NCBI RefSeq assembly: GCF_000519185.1
Contig: NZ_JAFA01000007.1
Coordinates: 124,001 to 188,000, forward strand
DNA: 64,000 nt
From: Paraburkholderia nodosa DSM 21604
GTDB taxonomy: Bacteria > Pseudomonadota > Gammaproteobacteria > Burkholderiales > Burkholderiaceae
Reading direction: 5' to 3'
Shown here piece by piece: positions 27,394-35,386 of this stretch. The notes beneath the pieces are model-generated. The model worked only from the letters and a program-made list of their open reading frames with translations. It did not search any database and was not told the origin of the DNA. How positions within the stretch are numbered: position 1 is the first letter of the stretch; each line of letters opens with the position of its first letter. Both the position numbers and the translations under genes were made by a program.

Positions 27394-27984
27394 TCATACC
27401 AGCAGGCACCATAGCGCGAGGAGCGGGGTGGTGCCCGCGCGCATGGCGTGCAGGCTGTTGGGCGGATTGTGCAGGCCGCCGCCGATGCCCGGATCGAACC
27501 AGTCTCCATCGCGCTGGCGGAATTCGCCTGCGCTGAGCAGCACATAGGCCTCTTCAGGGGGATGTCGATGATCGGGGTATCGCGTGTGCGGCGCGAGCAG
27601 CGAAAACCCTAGCTGCACGTCGTATCGGCTTTCCATGCCGCCGGGGCCGCAAATCATGCCGTTCACGTGCTGCTCGACATAGTCCTGGCTTCCATTCGCT
27701 CCGGACGTTCGCCGCTGCCAGCCGATAGTGGGTTCTAGCGTTTTGATAGCGCGGGCCGCGTCGCCGAGACGGGTTGACTCATCAAGCAGTGGCGCGAGCG
27801 ATGCATCGAGGAGGCCGCAGGCGGGATAGCGTTCGCGGTTGCGCTTGCCGTCGTCGGACGGCTGTTCGAGACGCTCGAATACTTTCACGGCCATCTGGCG
27901 GCCAGCCTCCGGCAAGGCTGGCGCCTGAAACACCGTTCGGGCAACGCGAATGAAATGCTCGAGGTTCTCATGTCGCTGATACAT
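27394..27984 (-). CDS. DMSP lyase-like cupin
   Basis: This 196-residue protein has an N-terminal helical part and a C-terminal cupin of the dimethylsulfoniopropionate lyase (DddL/DddQ) group. The metal-site motif YPDHRHPPEEAYVLLS supplies two His and a Glu; NPPNSLHAMRAG supplies the third His. In that family the iron or zinc enzyme cleaves DMSP to dimethylsulfide and acrylate, but related cupins without lyase activity are common, so this is a family call only. GGAGCCTCC precedes the ATG. It is convergent with arcD and lies just upstream of the DMT exporter's end, on the same strand. Confidence 0.75.
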   Translation of the reverse strand: MYQRHENLEHFIRVARTVFQAPALPEAGRQMAVKVFERLEQPSDDGKRNRERYPACGLLDASLAPLLDESTRLGDAARAIKTLEPTIGWQRRTSGANGSQDYVEQHVNGMICGPGGMESRYDVQLGFSLLAPHTRYPDHRHPPEEAYVLLSAGEFRQRDGDWFDPGIGGGLHNPPNSLHAMRAGTTPLLALWCLLV

Positions 27985-28023
27985 GGAGGCTCCGGTAATT
28001 GTGTTGCGGCGATATCGCCCTGC

Positions 28024-28953
28024 TTATTCAAGACTTACGGCGCTCTGAACTGGCGTCACTTCCCTTTGAACGGTCCGCTGTCGCCCGATTTCGAGCATGG
28101 CGATGCTGCCGAGTATCAATAGCATCGCCGCGATTTCGAGTTGACCCACGTGCTCACCCGCCGCCCAGCCTATCGAAAGCGCAATCACAGGGGTGATATA
28201 AACCGCACCGGAAGCCGCAACGGCGCCCAACTCCTGCAACAGGAAGTAGTAAAGCAGGAACGATGACCCTGTACCCAGCAAACCCAGGCCGATCACCACC
28301 CCGGCCGTTGCGCGTCCGTCCTGCAAAATCTGGCCGGTGCCGTGGAGGTCGGTCAAGGCAAAGAGTATCAGCAATGCGAGGCCCATTTGCCAGGTCACGA
28401 TAGCGAGCGGGGCGAGCTTGATTGGAGTGAGAAAGCGCCGGACGTAGATATACGACAGTCCAAAAACGATCGCGCCCGCGATCATCCACGCGACGCCCGC
28501 GAGGCTAACAGGGTGGTCGCCATTCAGAGCGGACCACGGGCGGGCAATGAGCGTAATGCCCGCCATGCCCAACGCTACGCCGCCTACCATCAGGCGGTTC
28601 ATCTTCTCGTTGCGCAGAAACACCGTCGAAGCGATCGAGGTGAAGATGGCAGGCGACCCGCCTAGCACGCCGGCAATACCGGACGGAAGCAGCGCGGTGC
28701 CTTTTGCCATGGCGAAGTAGCTGAAGGCCGTGGCGAGTGCCGCCATCATCGAGAAGTGATGCAGATAGCGGATCTGGCCCAGCCTCAATACCCCTTGGCG
28801 CCACGCGAGAGCGGCGAGCGGTATGAAGCCGAAGAGGACGCGCAAGAACGATATCTGACCTGGGCTGATGAATGGCGCCGCCGATTTCATGTAGATGAAA
28901 TTCGATCCCCAGAAGAGTCCGAGGAGAAGGAAGGCGGTATAGGTCCGTATCAA
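28024..28953 (-). CDS. EamA/DMT-superfamily transporter
   Basis: This 309-residue protein has about ten membrane helices in two EamA repeats; the N-terminal TAFLLLGLFWGSNFIYMK is typical. A TTG start at 28953 is used, because an in-frame TGA lies six codons upstream and the nearest ATG would remove the first helix. It is likely a metabolite or drug exporter of the inner membrane; substrate unknown. A divergent HutG-like gene lies 422 bases away. It is unrelated in sequence detail to the other DMT exporter at 10.7 kb. Confidence 0.82.
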   Translation of the reverse strand: MIRTYTAFLLLGLFWGSNFIYMKSAAPFISPGQISFLRVLFGFIPLAALAWRQGVLRLGQIRYLHHFSMMAALATAFSYFAMAKGTALLPSGIAGVLGGSPAIFTSIASTVFLRNEKMNRLMVGGVALGMAGITLIARPWSALNGDHPVSLAGVAWMIAGAIVFGLSYIYVRRFLTPIKLAPLAIVTWQMGLALLILFALTDLHGTGQILQDGRATAGVVIGLGLLGTGSSFLLYYFLLQELGAVAASGAVYITPVIALSIGWAAGEHVGQLEIAAMLLILGSIAMLEIGRQRTVQREVTPVQSAVSLE

Positions 28954-29375
28954 GGTACGATCCAGGCAGGGTTGTCAGCCACGGGCAAATCGGCGCTGCC
29001 AGCATAGCGAGCGCCATCCGCGCAAGCGGGTGCATCCACTGCGCTTATAGATAGCAGAAGCGGCGTGCGCCAGGTTCTCTTTCTCATTCGATCTGCCAAG
29101 CGGCCCTTAGAGAATGGCGGCCTTGTGAGTGTGGCCTGCGTGCGCGGCTGTTCGCTGAGTATTGGATCGGGAGGAAGACGCGTCAATGCGCTTTATTTTC
29201 ACGCTGGCATTCCTTGAAGTTATTCGTGCTCCGTGACGCATCGCGCCTTTGATTAAGCCGCGGTTATGAAAAGTGAAAGCGTGGCTTACGCTAGCCCACG
29301 CCAGCGGGAATCGATGTAAGTTCGCACGAGGACCGCAGCCTGGCGGCGGTCACGCATCATGACGGGGGTGAGTGC
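28954..29375. other. 422-base divergent intergenic region
   Basis: This gap separates the divergent exporter and HutG-like genes. It probably holds both promoters. I see no convincing gene, repeat or terminator; the region around 29180-29270 is AT-richer than the flanks. Confidence 0.5.
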
Positions 29376-30227
29376 ATGCAGAGCGATAATTTCGGGGCCA
29401 TTGCTCGCGGCGAGATGCCGGTGATGGTGGTGGCACCCCACATCGGCAGCAGGGTGCCGGCGGAGTTGCTGTCGAATCCGGCGTGGGCGCCGATCGATGG
29501 GCGTCTTTCGGATCCGGCAGGCGTTGCGTGGATCGCGACGGCGCGCGAACGCGGCATGTCGACTGTCGCGGCGTCGGTGCATCCTTGTGTGATCGACTTC
29601 AACGTGGCAACCGACAACCGGTCGCTTTCGCCGCGCTTAAACCGTGTGGGACTGTGCCGGACGCACACGTCGCGCGGGGAGCCGCTGTATCCGCAGGGCT
29701 GCGAACCTGACGAGGCCGTGGTCGATGCGCGGATCGCCGCCTACTGGCTGCCATTTCACCAGACCGTGACGGCCGAGATTATTCGCCTCAGGAAAATTCA
29801 CGCAAATATTGCGGTCCTGGTTTCGCACGCGAGTTCGTGGCTCTCGCCGTACCGCGAGCAGGCGGGCGGAACCGACTTCAATCTGGGCACTCACCAGGGC
29901 GACGCGTGCGATCGTCTGCTGGTTGCCGCGCTGACCGACGCCGCCCAGGAGCACGCGCGCTCATGGGTCGTCAACGGGAAGCTGGGTGGCGTCTTCGCTG
30001 CGCAGCACTATGGCGTGCCCGAGAGTGGCGTGCATGTCGTAGAAGTCGAGATTGCAGGCAAATGGCGCAACGAACTCGAGGCAAGCGGTGAGGCAGGCCT
30101 CGTTTGCAATTCGCCCCAGCGTGACATGGCCGCGCTTCTGGATGGTGCATGCGCTGCGGTTCGGAAGCTCCCCGCTGGCGCCGATAATGTGCTCGCTGCG
30201 CTCGAAGCCGTAAGGTGCGCTGACTAA
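29376..30227 (+). CDS. Divergent N-formylglutamate amidohydrolase-like (HutG family) protein
   Basis: This 283-residue protein belongs to the HutG/N-formylglutamate deformylase family but is diverged at sites that the canonical copy at 43.7 kb keeps. It has VVAPHIGSRVP where HutG has SIPHLGTGIP, DFNVATDNRS where HutG has DLNRPSTGES, and VSHASSWLSP where HutG has WEAHSIASVLP, so the acidic residue before the second conserved His is replaced. It still has GVFAAQHYGVPESGVHVVEVEI in place of HutG's ITREYG segment. It may act on another N-acyl amino acid or be inactive. GGTGAG precedes the ATG at 29376. The LysR gene follows in the same direction. Confidence 0.72.
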   Translation: MQSDNFGAIARGEMPVMVVAPHIGSRVPAELLSNPAWAPIDGRLSDPAGVAWIATARERGMSTVAASVHPCVIDFNVATDNRSLSPRLNRVGLCRTHTSRGEPLYPQGCEPDEAVVDARIAAYWLPFHQTVTAEIIRLRKIHANIAVLVSHASSWLSPYREQAGGTDFNLGTHQGDACDRLLVAALTDAAQEHARSWVVNGKLGGVFAAQHYGVPESGVHVVEVEIAGKWRNELEASGEAGLVCNSPQRDMAALLDGACAAVRKLPAGADNVLAALEAVRCAD

Positions 30228-30316
30228 GGATGCAACTCGGGACGCAAAGCGGCCGGATTGGCGCAAACGCCGCGTCTGAGACGTGTTAAATTTTGGGGAA
30301 GCATTCGTCCACAGCC

Positions 30317-31321
30317 ATGAAAGACAACGCGTCGCCAGAAAAATATCCTGATTGGGACCTCCTCGCCAGCTGGGTCGCGGTGGTGGAGGCCGGCTCGATT
30401 TCGGATGCTGCCAATCGGCTCGCAATCTCTCAGGCAGGGGTTTCGCAACGCATCAAGGCGCTCGAAACACTGCTGGACACGACCTTGCTCGACCGGGCAA
30501 CGCGCCCGGCCCGGCCAACGGCAGCGGGTCAGCGCCTGTTCGAGCACGCCACCGTATTGCTGCAGGGCGCAGACCAGATGGTCGAGAGCGTGCGCAACGT
30601 GACGCGCGCGAAGCGCGTCGTCGTGCGCCTCGGGTGTGTCGATTCGTTTGCGGCGACGATCGGGCCCATCGCCATTAAAGCGTTGTCCGGCACATCGCAC
30701 CATATTCGCCTGTGGTCCGGCATCACGCCCACACTCGACGGGCAGCTCGAAGCCCGCCAACTCGACATGGCCGTGACGACCAGCAGCGCCTCGCATGCTG
30801 CCGGCATCCGCAAGAGAAAGCTGTTTTCCGAGCCGTATGTCGTTGTGCTGCCGGGCAGCTTCGAAGTCGACCGCTTCACGACACTGGCCGAGTTGAGCAC
30901 CCACCTGCAATTCATTCGCTACAGCGCGCGCTCGGTCATTGGCCAGCACATCGACTCGTATCTGTCTGCGCACGGCGAGAACATCGAGCGCACCTGCGAA
31001 TTCGACGCCACGGATCCCATGCTCAGTCTTGTCGCGGCGGGCCTTGGCTTCGCCATCACGACACCGTTGTGCCTGTGGCAGTCGCGTCACTATGTGCCCG
31101 AAGTGCGTGTGGTTCCGTTGACTGCGTTTTCCCGCCACGGCCGGCCTTATGGACGGCTGACCCGGTCGTTCTTTCTTTCGTATCGGGAAAACGAACTCGG
31201 CCATCTCCCTAATGACCTCTACGATCTCATTCGACGCGCGTTCGAGAGACAGGTCGCGCGCGATATTGCCAAGGCCCTTGCGCTGAAGCCGGAAGAAGTC
31301 GGCGATACCGACGACGAATAG
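30317..31321 (+). CDS. LysR-family transcriptional regulator
   Basis: This 334-residue protein has an N-terminal helix-turn-helix (WVAVVEAGSISDAANRLAIS, then AGVSQRIKALETLLDTTLLDR) and a LysR effector-binding domain. The C-terminal tail beyond residue 300 is unusually long and charged (EPEEVGDTDDE-like end). The ATG at 30317 has only a weak ribosome site; an in-frame TTG upstream is less likely. It lies 89 bases after the HutG-like gene in the same direction and may be cotranscribed with it. The target genes are not clear. Confidence 0.85.
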   Translation: MKDNASPEKYPDWDLLASWVAVVEAGSISDAANRLAISQAGVSQRIKALETLLDTTLLDRATRPARPTAAGQRLFEHATVLLQGADQMVESVRNVTRAKRVVVRLGCVDSFAATIGPIAIKALSGTSHHIRLWSGITPTLDGQLEARQLDMAVTTSSASHAAGIRKRKLFSEPYVVVLPGSFEVDRFTTLAELSTHLQFIRYSARSVIGQHIDSYLSAHGENIERTCEFDATDPMLSLVAAGLGFAITTPLCLWQSRHYVPEVRVVPLTAFSRHGRPYGRLTRSFFLSYRENELGHLPNDLYDLIRRAFERQVARDIAKALALKPEEVGDTDDE

Positions 31322-31333
31322 CGCGAGGCTTCA

Positions 31334-31996
31334 CTAGTGTCGTGAAGGGGTGAGGCGGCGAAAGCTTGCCTTCCACCCTTGATTCGTCGCGTCGTCGATC
31401 ATGCCGTGAAATATTCCCAGCACCTCGTCGATCGAAATCGTGCCGGCCACGCGATGTTCGATCCATAGACCATGCACGAGCGCCAACGACTGGATTGCGT
31501 AGATGTTTGCCATCGTCGCATCGCAGCCGGCCTGTCGAAAGTCGTGAACGAAGTTCGAGCGCAGGCGCCGCGAAAACGCTGCACACAGGCGTTGAACCTG
31601 GACCTCATGGGCCGACGAACTCCACATGTGCGGCCAGACGTTGGCTGCGCCGGGGCTCATGACTTCGTCGCTAAAGCACAGGTCGACCATGAATTTCACG
31701 CGCTCGATCGGGTCGCGAATATCGCGCCGGCCCGCAATCAGCTGATTGCGAACGCTTCGGATCATGTAGACGAATGTCTTGTAGACGAGATTGCTCTTGT
31801 TCTCGAAGTGATGATGCACGAGGCCCACTGAAACGCCGGCGTGTTCGCTGACCTTCCTGATCGTCAGGTTTTCCAGGCCGACCTGGCCCACGACGTCCAA
31901 CGTCGCATCGATCAGTTTTAGACGCATGCCGTCGTACTCCACGGGTTCTGCCTTGCGCGTATCGGCCTTAACGGTGGGTTCCACGTCGTGACGCAT
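31334..31996 (-). CDS. TetR-family regulator, BetI-like
   Basis: This 220-residue protein has a TetR helix-turn-helix near the N-terminus: DGMRLKLIDATLDVVGQVG, then LTIRKVSEHAGVSVGLVHHHF, followed by a helical ligand-binding core. The HTH and the VGLVHHHFENKSNLV segment resemble BetI, the choline-responsive repressor of betaine genes. GAGGACAGCACC precedes the ATG at 31996. It is divergent from pruA, and the 517-base region between them carries three TGAAC-N4-GTTCA palindromes. The same palindrome occurs before the binding-protein gene at 50.6 kb, so I infer that this regulator controls both units and itself. Confidence 0.83.
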   Translation of the reverse strand: MRHDVEPTVKADTRKAEPVEYDGMRLKLIDATLDVVGQVGLENLTIRKVSEHAGVSVGLVHHHFENKSNLVYKTFVYMIRSVRNQLIAGRRDIRDPIERVKFMVDLCFSDEVMSPGAANVWPHMWSSSAHEVQVQRLCAAFSRRLRSNFVHDFRQAGCDATMANIYAIQSLALVHGLWIEHRVAGTISIDEVLGIFHGMIDDATNQGWKASFRRLTPSRH

Positions 31997-32044
31997 GGTG
32001 CTGTCCTCAGTCGGGGAAAGGGCGCTGCGACGCCACAAAAAAGC

Positions 32045-32058
32045 TGAACATTCGTTCA
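32045..32058. promoter_or_regulatory. TGAAC-N4-GTTCA operator 1 (before the TetR gene)
   Basis: TGAACATTCGTTCA is a 14-base inverted repeat with five-base arms (TGAAC and GTTCA) 50 bases before the TetR start codon. It fits an autoregulatory operator of the neighbouring TetR-family gene. Confidence 0.65.
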
Positions 32059-32099
32059 TGGGAAGCAGAAGTATAGCGGCTTCTATTATCTAGAAACGC

Positions 32100-32113
32100 T
32101 GAACAAATGTTCA
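32100..32113. promoter_or_regulatory. TGAAC-N4-GTTCA operator 2
   Basis: TGAACAAATGTTCA has the same arms and spacing as operators 1, 3, 4 and 5. It lies 55 bases (centre to centre) from operator 1, about five helical turns, between the TetR gene and pruA. Confidence 0.65.
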
Positions 32114-32250
32114 TCGATTCACCATCGTTTTGGCCTGGTATTTACCCTCTCTGTGCGATCGCTGCAGGATTGGTGCCCGTATAAACCCCTATCAAATCAT
32201 TTTTGACATCCATCTGAACGCATATATAGTCGTTTCAGCGCGCCTTTTGC

Positions 32251-32264
32251 TGAACATATGTTCA
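32251..32264. promoter_or_regulatory. TGAAC-N4-GTTCA operator 3 (fully symmetric, before pruA)
   Basis: TGAACATATGTTCA is a perfect 14-base palindrome including its centre, extended to CTGAACATATGTTCAG at 32250-32265. It lies 250 bases before the pruA start and ahead of the structured leader, so it could control the pruA-pot-putA operon promoter. Confidence 0.7.
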
Positions 32265-32410
32265 GTTTCAATGAGAGGTAGAACCGATGTGTGTTCAGCG
32301 CTGTTGCCTCGCCTGCCGTTCATAAGGGGCAACGATCCACAACATAAAGCCAGGTTAAATAAGCAGCCGTTCTTTTTGCACCCTCTAGTCTGGACACTGA
32401 GCGTCGCTGG

Positions 32411-32513
32411 TGCCTTGAGAACCCCGCAAACCTGTGCCAGGTAAGGGTTCTCCCGGGTTGAGCCCCGGTGGGTTCCTGGGCGGCTCGTCCAACTTTTCTG
32501 GTAAGGAGCAAGC
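32411..32513 (+). promoter_or_regulatory. Structured leader of the pruA operon, candidate cis-regulatory RNA
   Basis: The 100 bases before pruA can fold into two clear hairpins. The first has an outer stem of GAGAACCC (32417-32424) against GGGTTCTC (32445-32452), an internal loop (CGCAA against AA), and an inner stem ACCTG (32430-32434) against CAGGT (32438-32442). The second pairs CCGGG (32453-32457) with CCCGG (32464-32468). The GTG start of pruA follows AAGGAGCAAGC about 45 bases later. I do not recognise a known riboswitch class; it may be an attenuator, a protein-binding leader or simply a stable 5' end. Confidence 0.45.
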
Positions 32514-34124
32514 GTGATTTCAGGTCCACAATTTCCGTTGCCGGCGAATGAAGCCGAAGTTCAATTTGGCGAAGGCACCGCATCTGGCGCCGCGCTGCGC
32601 AGTGCGCTCGGGGAGCGTGACGTCGTAGAAATTCCGACCGTCATCGGCGGCAAGCGGTACTTCTCCAACGAAGTCACGGAGGTTCGGGCTCCTCACGATA
32701 CGCAGCGCGTGCTCGCGCGAATTCACCGCCCGTCGGAATCGCAGATCAAGGAAGCGATTGCCAGCTCGAAAAGCGTTGCACGCGACTGGGCGAGCCTTAC
32801 GCACGCAAGCCGCGCGACGATTCTGCACCGCGCAGCCGATATCGTCGCGACGCGTCTGCGCGCAAAGATCAACGCCGCCACGATGCTCGGTCAAAGCAAG
32901 ACGCTCGACCAGGCGGAGCCGGACAGCGCATGCGAGCTGATCGACTTCCTGCGTTTTAACGCCTACAACGCACAGCGCGTGTACGCGGAGCAACCGATGT
33001 CGGTCCCGACCGCCGTGAATCGCGCGGACTGGCGGCCGCTCGAAGGCTTCGTCTATGCGGTGTCGCCGTTCAACTTCACCGCGATCGGCGCGAATCTGAC
33101 CACGGCTCCGGCCATCATGGGCAACACGGTGCTGTGGAAGCCGTCCGAAAAGTCGGCGCTCGCGAACTACATCTTCTTCGAAGCCCTCGAAGAGGCCGGC
33201 TTGCCGCCGGGCGTGATCAACTTCGTCCCCGGCGAAGCCGAATTGACGACGCGGGTTGCGCTGTCGTCGCCGGATCTCGCAGGCATTCACTTCACCGGGT
33301 CGTCCGCGGTGTTCCAGTCGCTGTGGAAGGGCGTGGCCTCGAAGGTGGACACGTTCCGCACAATTCCGCGTCTGGTCGGCGAAACGGGCGGCAAGGACTT
33401 CGTGCTCGCCCATCCGTCGGCCAATGCGTCCGAGGTCGCCATCGCGCTCGTGCGCGGCGCGTTTGAATATCAAGGCCAGAAGTGCAGCGCCGCTTCGCGC
33501 GCATACCTTCCGCGCAGCCTGTGGTCCGCGGTCAGCCAGCAGCTTCGCGAGCGTCTCGCCGAACTCAAGGTGGGCGATGTGACCGATTTCAGCACCTTCA
33601 TGGGCGCGGTCATTTCACAGGCTTCGCATCAGAAGCTGAGCCGCGTGATTGACGCGGCGAAGGATGACGCTTCCGTGAAGCTCGTTTCCGGCGGCAAGAC
33701 CTGGACGGAGCCGGGCTGGTTCGTCGAGCCGACCGTGTTCGAAGTGAATGACCCGCAGCACGCGCTCATGAAGGAAGAACTCTTCGGCCCGGTGTTGTCG
33801 GTATTCGTCTATGAAGACGCGAAGTGGGACGAGACCCTCGAACTCATCGATTCGACGAGTCCCTATGCGCTCACCGGCTCGATCTTCTGTACGGACCGCT
33901 TCGCGCTTCACCAGGCCGAGGGCGTGCTCGTCAATGCGGCGGGCAACCTGTATCTGAACGACAAGCCGACTGGCGCGATGATCGGCCAGCAGCCGTTCGG
34001 CGGCGGCCGTGCCAGCGGCACCAATGACAAGGCAGGTTCGTATCTGAACCTCCTGCGCTGGGCCTCGCCGCGTGTGGTGAAGGAAACCTATCTGCCGGCT
34101 CGCGACTGGAAGTTCGGCGCCTGA
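32514..34124 (+). CDS. pruA: L-glutamate gamma-semialdehyde (P5C) dehydrogenase
   Basis: This 536-residue aldehyde dehydrogenase matches the stand-alone P5C dehydrogenase group that oxidises glutamate gamma-semialdehyde to glutamate with NAD. The active site is intact: AVSPFNFTAIG oxyanion region, general base Glu290 in LVGETGGKDF and nucleophile Cys324 in YQGQKCSAAS. The C-terminal IGQQPFGGGRASGTNDKAG is also characteristic. The GTG start follows AAGGAG by six bases. It is the first gene of an operon with a PotABC importer and putA. Because the PutA P5C dehydrogenase domain is catalytically broken, this enzyme probably supplies the second step of proline oxidation. Confidence 0.9.
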   Translation: MISGPQFPLPANEAEVQFGEGTASGAALRSALGERDVVEIPTVIGGKRYFSNEVTEVRAPHDTQRVLARIHRPSESQIKEAIASSKSVARDWASLTHASRATILHRAADIVATRLRAKINAATMLGQSKTLDQAEPDSACELIDFLRFNAYNAQRVYAEQPMSVPTAVNRADWRPLEGFVYAVSPFNFTAIGANLTTAPAIMGNTVLWKPSEKSALANYIFFEALEEAGLPPGVINFVPGEAELTTRVALSSPDLAGIHFTGSSAVFQSLWKGVASKVDTFRTIPRLVGETGGKDFVLAHPSANASEVAIALVRGAFEYQGQKCSAASRAYLPRSLWSAVSQQLRERLAELKVGDVTDFSTFMGAVISQASHQKLSRVIDAAKDDASVKLVSGGKTWTEPGWFVEPTVFEVNDPQHALMKEELFGPVLSVFVYEDAKWDETLELIDSTSPYALTGSIFCTDRFALHQAEGVLVNAAGNLYLNDKPTGAMIGQQPFGGGRASGTNDKAGSYLNLLRWASPRVVKETYLPARDWKFGA

Positions 34125-34156
34125 CCACCGAGTATGGCTTCTCCTGGAGAGTAGTG

Positions 34157-35233
34157 ATGTCGACCATTGTCTCTTTCAAGAACGTTCAAAAGACCTACGA
34201 CGGCGAGACCCTCGTGGTGAAAAACCTCAACCTCGATATTCGCGAGGGCGAGTTTCTCACAATGCTTGGACCGTCCGGGTCGGGCAAGACGACATGTCTC
34301 ATGATGCTGGCCGGCTTCGAGACGGCAACGCACGGTGAGATTCTGCTTCAGGGGAAGCCAATCAACCGCATTCCGCCGGAGCGGCGCAATATCGGCATGG
34401 TTTTTCAGAGCTACGCGCTTTTCCCTCACAAGTCCGTCGCGGAGAACCTGGCGTTTCCGCTGAAGGTCCGCAAAATCGCGAAGGATGAAATCGTCCGCAA
34501 GGTGAGCCGGGCGCTCGCGATGGTGAACATGGAGAAGTTCGCGAACCGTATGCCCGGCCAGCTTTCCGGCGGTCAGCAGCAACGCATTGCCGTTGCCCGC
34601 GCACTGGTCTTCGAGCCCGCGCTCGTGCTCATGGACGAGCCGCTTGGCGCGCTGGACAAGCAGCTGCGCGAGCAAATGCAATACGAAATCAAGCAGATTC
34701 ACGAGCAAAGCGGGCTGACAGTCGTGTACGTGACGCATGACCAGAGCGAGGCCATGACGATGTCGGACCGCATCGCGGTCTTCAACAACGGCGTCATTCA
34801 ACAGCTTGCGCCGCCCGCCGATCTGTATGAAAAGCCCGAAAACGCCTTCGTAGCGCGCTTTATCGGCGAGAGCAACGAACTGAAGGGAATGGTGGCATCG
34901 GTCGAAAGCAAAGCGTGCACCGTCAAGCTCGACGGCGGGGCAACGATTCGCGCGAGCACGGGCGCCGCGATTCGCGCCTCCGGTTCCGCCTGCGTGTCGC
35001 TCAGGCCCGAGCGTGTGGCAGTAGGTGAGCACGCACGCGTGTGTGACAACGTGTTCAACGGCGGTGTGAAGGACCTCATCTACTACGGCGACCACCTGCG
35101 TGTCGTCATGCAGGTGTGCGGGCGCAATGACTTCATCGTCAAGCTGCCCAATGACGGAGCGGCTCGACAGCTGCGTATCGGCGACTCCGTGGAGATAGGC
35201 TGGATGGCCGACGCCTGCCGCGCCTTGCAATAG
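34157..35233 (+). CDS. PotA-like ABC transporter ATP-binding protein
   Basis: This 358-residue ATPase of a spermidine/putrescine-type importer has Walker A GPSGSGKTT, the signature LSGGQQQRIAVA, Walker B LVLMDEPLGALD, and a C-terminal TOBE domain. The ATG at 34157 follows GGAGAG; a GTG just before it is the alternative. It lies 32 bases after pruA and pairs with the two permease genes downstream. The substrate is not known: this family carries polyamines, but also opines, betaines and amino acids, and the flanking proline genes argue for a proline-like or betaine substrate. Confidence 0.85.
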   Translation: MSTIVSFKNVQKTYDGETLVVKNLNLDIREGEFLTMLGPSGSGKTTCLMMLAGFETATHGEILLQGKPINRIPPERRNIGMVFQSYALFPHKSVAENLAFPLKVRKIAKDEIVRKVSRALAMVNMEKFANRMPGQLSGGQQQRIAVARALVFEPALVLMDEPLGALDKQLREQMQYEIKQIHEQSGLTVVYVTHDQSEAMTMSDRIAVFNNGVIQQLAPPADLYEKPENAFVARFIGESNELKGMVASVESKACTVKLDGGATIRASTGAAIRASGSACVSLRPERVAVGEHARVCDNVFNGGVKDLIYYGDHLRVVMQVCGRNDFIVKLPNDGAARQLRIGDSVEIGWMADACRALQ

Positions 35234-35257
35234 TCACGGCGTAGGCCGGTTATCCGG

Positions 35258-35314
35258 TGTGGATGGCTTCGCACCAGTACGAAGCGAATCCACAGATTCA
35301 TCAGGCATCCTGAT
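35258..35314 (+). repeat. Two intercistronic hairpins between potA-like and potB-like genes
   Basis: TGTGGAT-gg-CTTCG (35258-35271) pairs with CGAAG-cga-ATCCACA (35280-35294), and ATCAGG (35300-35305) pairs with CCTGAT (35309-35314) around a three-base loop. Together they could stabilise or process the operon mRNA between the ATPase and permease genes. Confidence 0.5.
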
Positions 35315-35386
35315 CGGATGAACCCCGCATAAACGTATCTGCTGTTGCATTGACGAGGAGGGCGCGGTCGCTACCGCTGGACTACG

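Noticed and set aside
32130..32444. 104-codon plus-strand frame between the TetR gene and pruA
   Set aside because: It overlaps operator 3 and the structured leader, has no ribosome site, and its protein looks random.
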